Shown here: positions 1 through 9,606 of the stretch, piece after piece | Layout: each line of letters starts with the position of its first letter | How positions within the stretch are numbered: the first letter of the stretch is position 1 | From: QZKY01 sp963666295 | GTDB taxonomy: Bacteria > Pseudomonadota > Gammaproteobacteria > Burkholderiales > Burkholderiaceae_D | Length of the DNA stretch: 64,000 bases | Assembly (NCBI GenBank): GCA_963666295.1 | Contig: OY762707.1 | Coordinates: 992,001 to 1,056,000, forward strand | Direction: 5' to 3' | Program-made: the position numbers and the translations under genes | Notes under the pieces: generated by a model | Database searches by the model: none | What the model was told of the DNA's origin: nothing | The model's input: the letters and a program-made list of their open reading frames with translations, nothing else

Positions 1-59
1 TGGCGTCGTCCCAGTAAAAACTGGCTTTCCGCAAAGCTGACAAAGACCCCGTTTCTGTG

Positions 60-659
60 TCACTCCACATTTTTCACATACGGCCGCCCGATGAAATTCA
101 GCGTCAGCTTTTTCTTCACCGTATCGTCATCGCCCTGCCGGAAATGAAAGCTGCCAACCTGTGCTTGCTGGCTGCTGGCATTGGTACGCGTGCGCCCCGT
201 TCCGACGTAGGCAATATACGGTTTGGCGCTGTCGGTAAATTTGCTTTCTATCGTAATGCCTTTTTCGACCTCGCCGGATGAATAAATGATTTCGTCCATT
301 TTGAAATCTGGCTTCTGATCGTCATCGGCATCGACAAACACGGCCCAACCGTTTTCCCATTTGGCACCGTCCAATGGCGCCAAATCAACTCGCGCCCCGC
401 GCTGCAGCGCTTCGGAGCGCGTCAGATTCACCGCAGCCAGCAGATTGTTGACCGTCGTCGTCATGCGCTGGCTTTCGATCAAGGCACTAAAGCTGGGCAC
501 GCCAATAGTCAGCAAAATGGCAGCGACCGCCAGCGCCACCATCAGTTCGATCAATGAAAAGCCACGTTGCAAGCCTGCTCTTTCTGATAGCAAGTTGCGG
601 CACGCGTCACACAACGCAGCAAATCGTTCACGCCGCCCTTTATTCAACATCACCAGCAC
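60..659 (-). CDS. fimT: GspH/FimT-type minor pseudopilin
   Basis: Likely a minor pilin that primes type IV pilus assembly at the inner membrane. The prepilin peptidase motif RG|FSLIELMVAL begins near residue 33, followed by one hydrophobic helix and a soluble C-terminal domain of about 140 residues. The leader before the cleavage site is long (about 32 residues), so translation may begin further in. It overlaps the end of pilE by ten bases and is the last gene of the minor pilin operon. FimT usually sits at the front of such operons. Confidence 0.82.
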   Translation of the reverse strand: MLVMLNKGRRERFAALCDACRNLLSERAGLQRGFSLIELMVALAVAAILLTIGVPSFSALIESQRMTTTVNNLLAAVNLTRSEALQRGARVDLAPLDGAKWENGWAVFVDADDDQKPDFKMDEIIYSSGEVEKGITIESKFTDSAKPYIAYVGTGRTRTNASSQQAQVGSFHFRQGDDDTVKKKLTLNFIGRPYVKNVE

Positions 660-1072
660 CCCTCAGGTTTGGCGCCCGTTGCATTTCGAACGCCCATGCT
701 GGTGAGCGTCAGGCTGCCACACCTTTCATCGGTAAAATTCGGCGCAGCCGTCAGTTGTACGCACGCCTGAATCGCATGTCCATCGCAAGCGGCAGCGCTG
801 ACCGTATAGACGGAACTGGTGGCATTGTCGCCTGAAAACCCACGATAATTTCCCGGCGATGCGGCCGTAAACGCGGTATAGCTGTTGGTGCGCGAATAAT
901 CGCGCTCCTGCTGCTGCATATCGCGTAACAAGGCAGCGCGCCCTTCAGCGCGCTTTGCCTTGCGCACCGATTCCTGATACGACGGATAGACAATCGCCGC
1001 CAGAATGCCGATGATCACCACCGTAATCATCACTTCAATCAGCGTAAATCCGCAATGCAGGTTTCTTTTCAT
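650..1072 (-). CDS. pilE: Type IV pilin PilE-like
   Basis: A 140-residue pilin-like protein with a very short leader, cleavage motif G|FTLIEVMITVVIIGILAAI and a hydrophobic N-terminal helix with Glu at mature position 5. Four cysteines in the second half could form the usual pilin disulphides. In betaproteobacteria this gene, just downstream of pilY1, encodes a minor pilin rather than the main fibre subunit. That role is inferred from position. It is 27 bases after pilY1. Confidence 0.85.
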   Translation of the reverse strand: MKRNLHCGFTLIEVMITVVIIGILAAIVYPSYQESVRKAKRAEGRAALLRDMQQQERDYSRTNSYTAFTAASPGNYRGFSGDNATSSVYTVSAAACDGHAIQACVQLTAAPNFTDERCGSLTLTSMGVRNATGAKPEGCW

Positions 1073-1099
1073 GCTTGCCCTTTTGCTGGCGCTGCCACC

Positions 1100-4000
1100 T
1101 TATTGGCCGACCGCTTTTCTCAATTCGTTGTAGTTGATCACTTCACGCCAGCTTGAACGCCCTGCCGCCGGATAGAACAGGCCGGTAAAGTCCTTGCCCT
1201 CCGCATCCCTGGCTGCAGACGCCGTTCCGGCCTTGCCACCCGTGCCGAAATTAACGATGGCGTATCTTCTGGCTGCCGTTCTTTGTCCCAGCGAATCCCG
1301 CGCACCAACCGTCGTGTTCACATCCAGCAATACCGGTGTACTCAACATGCCGACGTCTGAAATGAAGCCGGTAATGCCTGTGCCATCCCCAATGCACTGC
1401 CCTTCTTGGTCAAAGGGAAAACCGGACAGCGCGCAAAAGCCGTAGGTTCTACCACCACCGGCTTCACAGGGGTTGTTGCCGGTAATCAGACTGTTGAAAA
1501 ACAGTTTGCCTTGTGTCGCCAGCGCTGTCGTCACGCTGCGCTCGCCCGTCCCGCATTGAGTCAGATCTTCCATGCAGGCCGCCGCATCCCCTGTCCCGGA
1601 GCCGGGGAAATCGAGATACCAGCCCATCCTGACTGCGCTATCCGATTCTCCCGGCACGCCGTAGCTGAAGGCATCCCCTTTGACCATGAAGGCACCATTG
1701 CCACCAGTCCCAGTCAATGAAAGCGTACGTTTTGCCAGCTTGTCTCGCCCTGATACGGTGTTATGCGTTGTGTCGTAAATCGCGTAGTACGATTGCGTCT
1801 GGAAATTGGGCGCAAGCACATCGGCATGGTCGACAAACTTGCCGGTTCCAAATAGCACCACATAGCCGCCACCCGGCGAAAACACGATTTTGGGTTCCTG
1901 CGTGATCGGCTGTCGCTGACCTGCTGCGTCTTTGGCCGTGAAGACAGGGCTGGTATCGACGGCCTCTTTCCAGGGTGCATCGCCGGTAAAGTCGAAGCGC
2001 CACAGGTTACCCTGCAAGTCGCCAGCGTAGGCAAAACGCACGGCACCGTCATTCCCGGTAACCAAGCCAGGCGAACTCAGGCCATTTGCCATCGACGTTT
2101 CCTTCACCGGCGTGGTGAACTTGTAATAATTGATGCCCTCTTTCCAGGGCTGGCTGGCTACCTTGTCGAGAGAAAGCAGGAACAACACGCCCTCACCCGC
2201 ATCGCTCTTGCTGCCGTCATCCAGATAATTGTTCAAGCCGCTTGGCACAACAACAAAGTGTTTGTATTTCGGCAACCCGCCGTCACTGCCTTCAATCTTG
2301 AATTTGGCAATCGCTGGCGCACCCATCAGGTTGCCCATGTCGCCGTCATGCCGGTCCGTGAATTCCCACAACGCACCTGACCCGGCCGCAAAGCCGACCG
2401 GGTTGGTCACGTCAAGCGCGAACACCCCTTGCGCGCCACCCCCCATACCGGATACCAGCACGGTTTTCCAGTTACCGTTCACTTCGGCCTCCTGCACGAC
2501 CATCTGTCCATCGACGTATGGGCGGTGCGCATAGGCCGGGTTGGTCAACTGGTTCAGCGCTGGAATCAGTGCATCGGGCACGTAAGCAAACATTTCCACC
2601 CCTGTGTCTGCCTTGAAGGCATGCAGCATGCCGTCGTTGGCACCGACATACACGACACCGACGCGGCTCTTGTGCTCGGCATAGAACTCAGCATACCCGT
2701 CGCCCGTGACGTAAGATGCCGGTGCCCCGACCCAGGTAGGGTTGCTGTTGATGATATCGCCCAGCACGCGATCACGAGATCGAAATATCCCGTTTTCAAA
2801 GCCGACCTCATCCGAACGTACACCGCGCAAGAAATTGACGCGCTTTGGGCCGATTTCGCCGGTATTCGCTTCGCCCGTGACGGGATCAGTGCTCAATGCA
2901 GTTTGCTGCGTCGCTGTCAGGTTGCCCCACGCAAATTCAACTGTCGTGAATCCGCTGCCATCTGCAGCCGCTTTTGACGTATAGATTTTGCGCGCTGCGG
3001 GAGATGGGTTGGCCGCTTGGCCTTCCCTGCCTGTCAGCACCGTCCCTGCATCCCAGACCGGATCGGTGCTATCCGAGATTTCGACCCTCCCGGTTTCATC
3101 TTTGTATAACAGTTTCAATTTGAGCAGACTGCCACTCCATTTTGACGGATCGAAGCCGGGCTGGTAGACGTAAGCACTTTCGGTTGCGATACGGGTGGAG
3201 GTCAGCGTCACGCCGGAAATCGTGCCGCTATTGCTGGAAACCACCTGAAAGATATTGTGAATCGCCTTGATCAGTTTTTCCGGCTGGCTGGCCAAAAAAT
3301 AATTGCTTGGGTCGGCGCCATCTGGCGTTCCTGTCCATTCGGTATTGTTGTTAACTGCATCCCCTTCGCTGTCGAATGTCCAGAATGGATTGCCATCCGG
3401 TCGCTGGCCTGCATCTGCCGAGGTGCTGTCCCCCTTATCCAGAAATCCACCGTATTTCGCTGCCAGATAGAAGCTGCTATTGCGCGGCTTGCGGTAATTG
3501 TTCGTGCCACCAGGCCGAGGATTATCATTCTCCATCGCCCCATTGCCTTTTTCGTCCACGTCAACCGTAAACGTTCTGACACGCGTCGGCTTATCCAACC
3601 GGATATCGTTTGTGTTGGCCCAGTACGCCAGCCCGGCCAGGTTGTACGTGCCGTAGCTGGCACCAGCGCTCGCCGTCGTGTTCAACCCGGACAGATTGCT
3701 GCGCGGCGCAAGATTGCCGTAAGCACTGCTGGTTTCCATAGCGCTGATCTTGTTCGACCAGTTGCCGGCATCCAGCGCCGGCCAGGTTGCGCTTGCCCCA
3801 TCGGCCGCGCGCGACTCATCCACCCCTTTGGCATCGCTTCCTGGCACGTAACCGTCCTGATGCGTGTTCACATCGCCGATCACAACCACATAATTATTTT
3901 GGCAGGATGCCGTGATCGGATCGGCCCAGCTTTCATATACCGGGAAGCCATCGTCTGTTGTCGCTCCGTCCAGCGCCTTGACCGCGCTGACCTGACTGCT

Positions 4001-5104
4001 ACCGCCATTCGTCGGCTGCTTGCCTTGCAGATAGCGCAGGCTTTCATAATACAGTTCAGCCACCGGGTCTTTGGTTTTGTAGGCGCCCAGTCGGGAACCA
4101 TTCGTGCGGCCGAACTTGTTCAGGTAATTGATCACGCCGCTACTACCGGACGTATCACCCAACGGATTGGCGTAAAACACGCCGTTTTCCGGGTTCCATT
4201 CCGGCTGATCGTTTTCAACCTGACCGAAGCCGGGCGGCACGAATTTACGCTGCCCGACATATTTGGCGGGTGCGCGCAAAACACCACCGTACAGGTTGTC
4301 GATATGTTGACCGGTCAGGTAACCGAACGCCCCCGCACGTACCTTGTTGGCATAGCGCTGCAAATCCCCTTCCGGTTTGTAATTATTGCCGTATTTGCGG
4401 CACAAGTCGGTTCGGGTCGATCCTTCGCTGCTGCCACACACATCAACACGCACCAGATTGTCGCCATAATTTTTGCTGTCGCTTTCACTTGTACCTGAAC
4501 CAAAGCGAATCCGGTTGCGGTAGGACACGATGTAGAGTGTCTGGTCATCGTTGATATCGAACGGCGTAACCGAATCTGCGTTGACAATCGTCTTGCGTGG
4601 AAAATAACTGTCACTGCCATAGAAATTGGCATTGCTGTTCCAGCTTCCATCCGGCAGGTAGGCACGCTGAAGCACGGTCTTGCCAGCCGTGTCGATCACA
4701 CGATCCCCACCTGTCAAGGCATAGCGCAACATGTCGATCGCAGAAGCGGATGCCCAGTTCATGAAATTGCCGCTGTAAGAATCGCCGCCGCATTCATGGT
4801 TCATGTCGGCACTCTTGCTGATGCCGAAATATTCATCCGCATAGGTGTAGCACTTCCCGGGATTGAAGTAGCCGAGGTACTCCCTGGCGCTGTTGTACTC
4901 TGCACGATAGGCTGCGCCCACCGTCGGAAATTCAACCGACAAATCGAGAATCAGGTTTGGATGCACATTCCCGCGCCCGCTAAACAGCGGCATCGTCGAT
5001 ATGTTGACCGGTGGCGGCACGTTCGCCATTACGCTGACGTGCAAAAACGAGGCGACTGCCATCAGCAGACTTTTTGCCGCTAATTTCCTGGCGTTGTTCT
5101 TCAT
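1100..5104 (-). CDS. pilY1: PilY1/PilC-family pilus tip adhesin and assembly factor
   Basis: A 1334-residue exported protein with a signal peptide at about residues 1-27. The N-terminal half has the conserved cysteine-containing region and a segment resembling a von Willebrand A fold. The C-terminal half carries the PilY1 beta-propeller, recognisable by YVGANDGMLHAF and GDLQGNLWRFD. PilY1 proteins sit at the pilus tip, counteract retraction and mediate adhesion or surface sensing. The start is 12 bases after pilX. The large opposite-strand open frame at 3257-4498 is a shadow of this gene. Confidence 0.92.
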   Translation of the reverse strand: MKNNARKLAAKSLLMAVASFLHVSVMANVPPPVNISTMPLFSGRGNVHPNLILDLSVEFPTVGAAYRAEYNSAREYLGYFNPGKCYTYADEYFGISKSADMNHECGGDSYSGNFMNWASASAIDMLRYALTGGDRVIDTAGKTVLQRAYLPDGSWNSNANFYGSDSYFPRKTIVNADSVTPFDINDDQTLYIVSYRNRIRFGSGTSESDSKNYGDNLVRVDVCGSSEGSTRTDLCRKYGNNYKPEGDLQRYANKVRAGAFGYLTGQHIDNLYGGVLRAPAKYVGQRKFVPPGFGQVENDQPEWNPENGVFYANPLGDTSGSSGVINYLNKFGRTNGSRLGAYKTKDPVAELYYESLRYLQGKQPTNGGSSQVSAVKALDGATTDDGFPVYESWADPITASCQNNYVVVIGDVNTHQDGYVPGSDAKGVDESRAADGASATWPALDAGNWSNKISAMETSSAYGNLAPRSNLSGLNTTASAGASYGTYNLAGLAYWANTNDIRLDKPTRVRTFTVDVDEKGNGAMENDNPRPGGTNNYRKPRNSSFYLAAKYGGFLDKGDSTSADAGQRPDGNPFWTFDSEGDAVNNNTEWTGTPDGADPSNYFLASQPEKLIKAIHNIFQVVSSNSGTISGVTLTSTRIATESAYVYQPGFDPSKWSGSLLKLKLLYKDETGRVEISDSTDPVWDAGTVLTGREGQAANPSPAARKIYTSKAAADGSGFTTVEFAWGNLTATQQTALSTDPVTGEANTGEIGPKRVNFLRGVRSDEVGFENGIFRSRDRVLGDIINSNPTWVGAPASYVTGDGYAEFYAEHKSRVGVVYVGANDGMLHAFKADTGVEMFAYVPDALIPALNQLTNPAYAHRPYVDGQMVVQEAEVNGNWKTVLVSGMGGGAQGVFALDVTNPVGFAAGSGALWEFTDRHDGDMGNLMGAPAIAKFKIEGSDGGLPKYKHFVVVPSGLNNYLDDGSKSDAGEGVLFLLSLDKVASQPWKEGINYYKFTTPVKETSMANGLSSPGLVTGNDGAVRFAYAGDLQGNLWRFDFTGDAPWKEAVDTSPVFTAKDAAGQRQPITQEPKIVFSPGGGYVVLFGTGKFVDHADVLAPNFQTQSYYAIYDTTHNTVSGRDKLAKRTLSLTGTGGNGAFMVKGDAFSYGVPGESDSAVRMGWYLDFPGSGTGDAAACMEDLTQCGTGERSVTTALATQGKLFFNSLITGNNPCEAGGGRTYGFCALSGFPFDQEGQCIGDGTGITGFISDVGMLSTPVLLDVNTTVGARDSLGQRTAARRYAIVNFGTGGKAGTASAARDAEGKDFTGLFYPAAGRSSWREVINYNELRKAVGQ

Positions 5105-5116
5105 GGCGGTTTCGGC

Positions 5117-5749
5117 CTATCCTATTTTTTCAATTTTTCGGTAAAAGGTTTGCAATACGACCCGAGTAGCCTCTTTCATGCCAAAGCCGACTGCCGTAAC
5201 CCGGAAGAAAAAGGTGGCATCCCTATTGTTGGCGCTGGCACCGGCTTCGTTGTAGCGGAAAATCTCGATGATGTAGCGTGGCAGCTTCGCTGGTGCCGAC
5301 CCCACACGCACCTGCATTGACTGGCCGGTAAAATAGCCGTAAGGCACGGCGCGTGCCGACGAGGCACTGTCATCTGAAAAATCAACCTCAAGCCACACCG
5401 GCGCTTGTCCAAAAGCTGAAGGCTGGCACAAACCGAACGAATGGCCTGATGAAGCCCTGCCGCAGCCCGATACGAATTGATGACTTTCCAATCCTTTTTC
5501 CTTGAAGAGATCACTGCGTGAATTGCCTGCTTGTGAACTCTCGATATCAATTTCTGCGTCCAACAACGCAGCTTCGGCCGCCTGAAAGGCGACTTGCCGG
5601 TCGCGCTCGCTTCGTGACGATTTTTCACCTTGCAGCGCCACCTGTGCAGCTGCGGCACCAAGCATCATCACAACCACCAGCATCAAAAGCGCCACGACCA
5701 ACGAGGCACCGGAACACTTCTTGCAGCTAGCCGGGTTCGCGCGCTTCAT
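5117..5749 (-). CDS. pilX: Minor pilin PilX
   Basis: A 210-residue protein with an N-terminal hydrophobic segment (SLVVALLMLVVVMMLGAAAA, about residues 15-34) followed by the Q-x-AFQAAEAAL region typical of PilX/PilX_N proteins. It lacks the full G|FxxxE signature, as usual for PilX. PilX helps prime pilus assembly together with PilV, PilW and PilY1. Its start codon overlaps the stop of pilW by one base (TAATG), which suggests coupled translation. Confidence 0.85.
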   Translation of the reverse strand: MKRANPASCKKCSGASLVVALLMLVVVMMLGAAAAQVALQGEKSSRSERDRQVAFQAAEAALLDAEIDIESSQAGNSRSDLFKEKGLESHQFVSGCGRASSGHSFGLCQPSAFGQAPVWLEVDFSDDSASSARAVPYGYFTGQSMQVRVGSAPAKLPRYIIEIFRYNEAGASANNRDATFFFRVTAVGFGMKEATRVVLQTFYRKIEKIG

Positions 5750-6774
5750 TAGCGACCCTCGGCCGTACCGCTGCCTTCGACGGCATTGCGATACTGTACG
5801 GTAGTCTGAAACAGCTGCCGCTCGCGGTTCTGCACTGCACCTGCCAACTGGCTTACCCGGACCTGTGACCCCTTGTCTGTTGCACCGTGTGCCGCACTAT
5901 AAGCCTGGCCAAACAAGTCATACACCACACCAGCCATTCCGCCCTGTACTTTTTCCTCCCCACGCACCAGCAACGCCACTTTTACGGCTGCGATCTTTTT
6001 CCAGGCAGTCTTGCTATGTTTCTCAGTTGCATCCAGGCGGGAATCGAGCGCCGTAACTTGCGTTGCCGTCATATACTGATTGGGTATCCGATCGGCATCA
6101 GTATCCACCCCATAGAGCACCTGAAACGACTCCACCCCCCGAGCAAACGCCACCGAATTCCACGCGCCTGTTCCTCGGTATTTGCAGCGCAATTCGGGAA
6201 CGCCAGCAGAATCTTTCTTGACGTAGTAAATACTCCAGCCGCGATCCGCTTCAGCCGCCGCCTGACTGACCGGGGCGGGCACCGCAAAGCCGGCACAATT
6301 GACGATGCTGCCGAACCCGTCCTTCCCACTTCCACCGCTATCCTGACCAACACCAAAATAGCGAACGGCCAGCACGTCACTCCCATTGACGCCACCAGTC
6401 GATACGCCTTGCAATTCTGCTGATGTTGCATCCATGCTGGCATTGTCCTGCCCAGCCAGATTGGCACTCATGTCCGGCGTGGTCACAATCGGTGCCTGGG
6501 GAATGGCCGCGCCGGAAGATTCTGTATCCCAGTTCTCAAAAGCCGCCTGGCGCAAGGAACGACTGATATTTTCAATCGCATAACGCCCCATCTCACGCAC
6601 TATGGATGCCTGATTTTGTGCGGTATAACTCGCCTTGCTTGCCAGCAGCAAGGCGGTGGCAGCCAATACCACAAATAGACCCATCACCAGCGAAATCATC
6701 AGCTCAACCAGCGTCAGCCCGCGCTGCGCAAACAGCTTCCTGAGAAAACAGTTTCTCGTGGCGCGGCCTTTCAT
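5749..6774 (-). CDS. pilW: Minor pilin PilW
   Basis: A 341-residue minor pilin with cleavage motif RG|LTLVELMISLVMGLFVV near residues 19-20, then a long extracytoplasmic domain. PilW proteins are the largest of the minor pilins and act in the pilus-initiation complex. The order pilV-pilW-pilX-pilY1-pilE is the standard minor pilin operon. It overlaps the end of pilV by four bases and the start of pilX by one base. Confidence 0.88.
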   Translation of the reverse strand: MKGRATRNCFLRKLFAQRGLTLVELMISLVMGLFVVLAATALLLASKASYTAQNQASIVREMGRYAIENISRSLRQAAFENWDTESSGAAIPQAPIVTTPDMSANLAGQDNASMDATSAELQGVSTGGVNGSDVLAVRYFGVGQDSGGSGKDGFGSIVNCAGFAVPAPVSQAAAEADRGWSIYYVKKDSAGVPELRCKYRGTGAWNSVAFARGVESFQVLYGVDTDADRIPNQYMTATQVTALDSRLDATEKHSKTAWKKIAAVKVALLVRGEEKVQGGMAGVVYDLFGQAYSAAHGATDKGSQVRVSQLAGAVQNRERQLFQTTVQYRNAVEGSGTAEGR

Positions 6775-7358
6775 TGCACCGGATTCACATAGGGTTCAAC
6801 CGTAACTGCGACACTTGGCGGGTATTCGCCACCTGTGTTACTGCTGCCATCCGGGTTTTTTCCTCTTCCTTCCCAGCCGATCTTGATGACAATCGGCGCA
6901 TTGACGCCACCTGCACTTGCATCACATTCCCACGTCAGGTGCTTGCTTGCGCCTTCGCCTACAGGCGTGCTGTCATGGCAAACCGCCGCTCTTGCGCCGG
7001 GCAGTGAAGCGTTCAAACGCTGTTGCCATTCATTGATGTCAAAAACCGCCATTTCTGCCGCGTTGCACTCCGCCGCGCCATAGCAAGTTGTCGCGCCATC
7101 ATTTTCGGATACGGAATCACTGGCTTGATAGGTAAACAGGAAGGGATTGTTGGCGCCGGTTTTTCTCATGGAGACGGCATTGGCACGCATCTTGTCGGCA
7201 AGTGCCGCAGCCATTTGCACGGCCGTCGTCTGGTAACCGGAAAGATGACTGGCGCGCATGGCATGCAACTGCATGCCTGCCACGCCCATTACACCCAGCG
7301 CCAATACGAAGATCGATACCAGCACTTCGATTATGGTGAACCCGCCCGCCTTAAACAT
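6771..7358 (-). CDS. pilV: Minor pilin PilV
   Basis: Starting at position 7358 the protein is 195 residues and begins MFKAGGFTIIEVLVSIFVLA, with a short leader and cleavage after Gly6. An in-frame ATG 15 codons upstream (7403) would give an implausible longer leader, so the inner start is preferred, although its ribosome-binding site is weak. This is the first gene of the pilVWX-pilY1-pilE-fimT operon. The 157 bases back to nrdR contain no further gene and probably carry the operon promoter. Confidence 0.84.
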   Translation of the reverse strand: MFKAGGFTIIEVLVSIFVLALGVMGVAGMQLHAMRASHLSGYQTTAVQMAAALADKMRANAVSMRKTGANNPFLFTYQASDSVSENDGATTCYGAAECNAAEMAVFDINEWQQRLNASLPGARAAVCHDSTPVGEGASKHLTWECDASAGGVNAPIVIKIGWEGRGKNPDGSSNTGGEYPPSVAVTVEPYVNPVQ

Positions 7359-7515
7359 TGTCTTGAGAGCAATAAAATAAATATTGCCATTATGGCACCG
7401 CAATTATCACAAAGACAACTATTTATTTTCAGCAACCCCCGTGACCAGTGCCGGGCATCTGCGCAAAACAGGAGGCGAAATATCTTAAGGAAATGAAGCT
7501 CGGTTACAGCGCAGA

Positions 7516-7986
7516 CTACTCAGCTGTTGCGTGGCCGCCTTTTGCCGCTTCTTTAATCACGTCGTGGAATTCGGACACATCTTCGAAACTGCGATAAACG
7601 GAAGCAAAACGAATATAGGCAATCTGATCAAGTTGGCGCAACTCGAGCATGACCATTTCACCAAGCTGCGAAGTGGGAATCTCGCGCAGGCCGCTGGTCA
7701 GAAGTTTTTCGGTGATGTGGTGAATGGCCTGGTCGACCTTGGGTGCCGAAACAGGTCGCTTGCGCAAGGCCAGCATCATGCTGGCGCGCAACTTGGCAGG
7801 GCTGAATTCGACACGACTGCCGTTTTTCTTCACCACCGATGGCATACCCAAATCGGCACGTTCATAGGTTGTAAAGCGTCGATCACATGCCGCACAACGG
7901 CGGCGGCGTCGAACACTATCCCCTTCGTCAGACAGGCGCGAATCAACGACTTGCGTTTCTTCATGCTGACAGAAGGGGCATTTCAT
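7516..7986 (-). CDS. nrdR: Transcriptional repressor NrdR
   Basis: A 156-residue regulator of ribonucleotide reductase genes. The N-terminal zinc ribbon uses Cys3, Cys6, Cys31 and Cys34, with the RRRRRCAACDRRFTTYER stretch typical of NrdR. An ATP-cone domain follows (about residues 46-136) and senses ATP/dATP to control binding to NrdR boxes. It lies seven bases downstream of glyA in the same direction, a common pairing in proteobacteria. Confidence 0.96.
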   Translation of the reverse strand: MKCPFCQHEETQVVDSRLSDEGDSVRRRRRCAACDRRFTTYERADLGMPSVVKKNGSRVEFSPAKLRASMMLALRKRPVSAPKVDQAIHHITEKLLTSGLREIPTSQLGEMVMLELRQLDQIAYIRFASVYRSFEDVSEFHDVIKEAAKGGHATAE

Positions 7987-7993
7987 CGCTTGA

Positions 7994-9241
7994 TTACCAG
8001 GCGTAAACCGGGAACGCCGAAGTCAAGGCTCTGACCTCTTCACGCACACGGCTCAGTACTGCCAGGTCTTGCGGGCTATCGATGACATCGGCCAGCAGGT
8101 TGCCAACCTGTTCGACTTCCGCCTCCTTGAAGCCGCGCGTGGTCATGGCCGGCGTTCCCAGACGAATACCGGACGTCACGAACGGGGTTTGTGGATCGTT
8201 TGGAATCGCGTTCTTGTTGCAGGTCAGATTGCCGGAATGCAGCGCATTTTCCGCGTCACGCCCGGTAATGTTCTTGGCAATCAGGTCCACCAGCATCAGA
8301 TGTGATTCGGTGCGTCCAGAGACAATGCGCAAGCCGCGCGAAATCAGGGTTTTTGCCATGACCTCAGCATTCTTGAGCACCTGCTCCTGATACACCTTGA
8401 ATTCCGGCATCAGCGCTTCCTTGAAAGCCACGGCCTTGCCTGCAATCACATGCATCAACGGCCCGCCCTGTAAACCGGGGAAAACCGCCGAATTGATTTT
8501 GCGCTCGAATTCCGGCTTCATCAGAATGAAGCCGCCACGTGGCCCGCGCAAGGACTTGTGCGTCGTGGAGGTCACAAAATCAGCATGCGGCACCGGATTC
8601 GGATAGACACCCGCAGCAATCAGACCCGCATAGTGCGCCATGTCGACCATAAAAAACGCACCGACATCCTTGGCCACCTGGGCAAAGCGCGCGAAATCAA
8701 TGCGCAGGGAATACGCCGATGCGCCCGCGATGATCAACTTCGGCTTGTGTTCGTGTGCCAGGCGCTCCATGGCGTCATAGTCGATTTCCTCCTGCTCATT
8801 CAGGCCGTAAGACACCACATTAAACCACTTACCGGACATATTCAGGTGCATGCCATGCGTCAGGTGGCCGCCTTCTGCCAATGACATCCCCATGATGGTA
8901 TCGCCCGGATTGAGCATCGCAAAGAAGACCGCTTGATTCGCTTGAGAACCAGAGTTGGGTTGCACGTTGGCCGCCTCGGCACCGTAAATCTGCTTGATGC
9001 GTTCAATCGCCAGCGTTTCCACCATATCCACATATTCGCAACCGCCGTAATAGCGCTTGCTGGGATAGCCTTCCGCATACTTGTTGGTCAGTTGCGATCC
9101 CTGCGCCTGCATCACCGCCGGGGAACAGTAGTTTTCGGAAGCGATCAATTCGATGTGTTCTTGTTGACGTGTATTCTCACTTTGGATCGCTGCCCACAAC
9201 TCCGGGTCAACATTTGCGATGGTGTGATCTTTGGCAAACAT
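7994..9241 (-). CDS. glyA: Serine hydroxymethyltransferase
   Basis: Converts serine and tetrahydrofolate to glycine and 5,10-methylene-tetrahydrofolate, a main source of one-carbon units. From the ATG at 9241 the protein has 415 residues (MFAKDHTIANVDPELW) and the PLP lysine in TTHKSLRGPRGG falls at residue 229. A GGAG ribosome-binding site lies about 11 bases upstream. An in-frame ATG 16 codons earlier is less likely. It probably forms a transcript with nrdR. Confidence 0.96.
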   Translation of the reverse strand: MFAKDHTIANVDPELWAAIQSENTRQQEHIELIASENYCSPAVMQAQGSQLTNKYAEGYPSKRYYGGCEYVDMVETLAIERIKQIYGAEAANVQPNSGSQANQAVFFAMLNPGDTIMGMSLAEGGHLTHGMHLNMSGKWFNVVSYGLNEQEEIDYDAMERLAHEHKPKLIIAGASAYSLRIDFARFAQVAKDVGAFFMVDMAHYAGLIAAGVYPNPVPHADFVTSTTHKSLRGPRGGFILMKPEFERKINSAVFPGLQGGPLMHVIAGKAVAFKEALMPEFKVYQEQVLKNAEVMAKTLISRGLRIVSGRTESHLMLVDLIAKNITGRDAENALHSGNLTCNKNAIPNDPQTPFVTSGIRLGTPAMTTRGFKEAEVEQVGNLLADVIDSPQDLAVLSRVREEVRALTSAFPVYAW

Positions 9242-9606
9242 GAGTAACTGAACTCCAATGGGTAAATGGTAATGGCTGTAATGATGCACCCTACTGCGGC
9301 GGTTTCACTGATTTTTCAACCTGTTGCAAAACATTTTTAGCGAGCACAAAATCCGGGGAAAATAGGGAGGAAGTGTACTAAACCCCGATCATTTCAGCAA
9401 CCATCCAAAACCCATCTCGGTTATCTCTGGCCTCAAAAACAGCCCGGGCAATGCGCACAGCGGCAAATGGCACCCAGCCAAAGATACGCTATCCCTCCCA
9501 AAAACGTTTTTAAAAGCGGACGCGGCGCGAAGACGCAACAAAAAACCACTACAGGTGTCATGTAGCTATAATGGCATTTTGCTTTCGAGAAAAATAAGCC
9601 CTTCTT
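9242..9606. other. Intergenic region between divergent glyA and mlaF
   Basis: These 365 bases hold no supportable gene. They must contain the divergent promoters of glyA (minus) and the mla operon (plus). A TATAAT box at 9567-9572, 35 bases before the mlaF start codon, is a reasonable -10 element, but no convincing -35 was found. No riboswitch-like fold was recognised by eye. Confidence 0.5.
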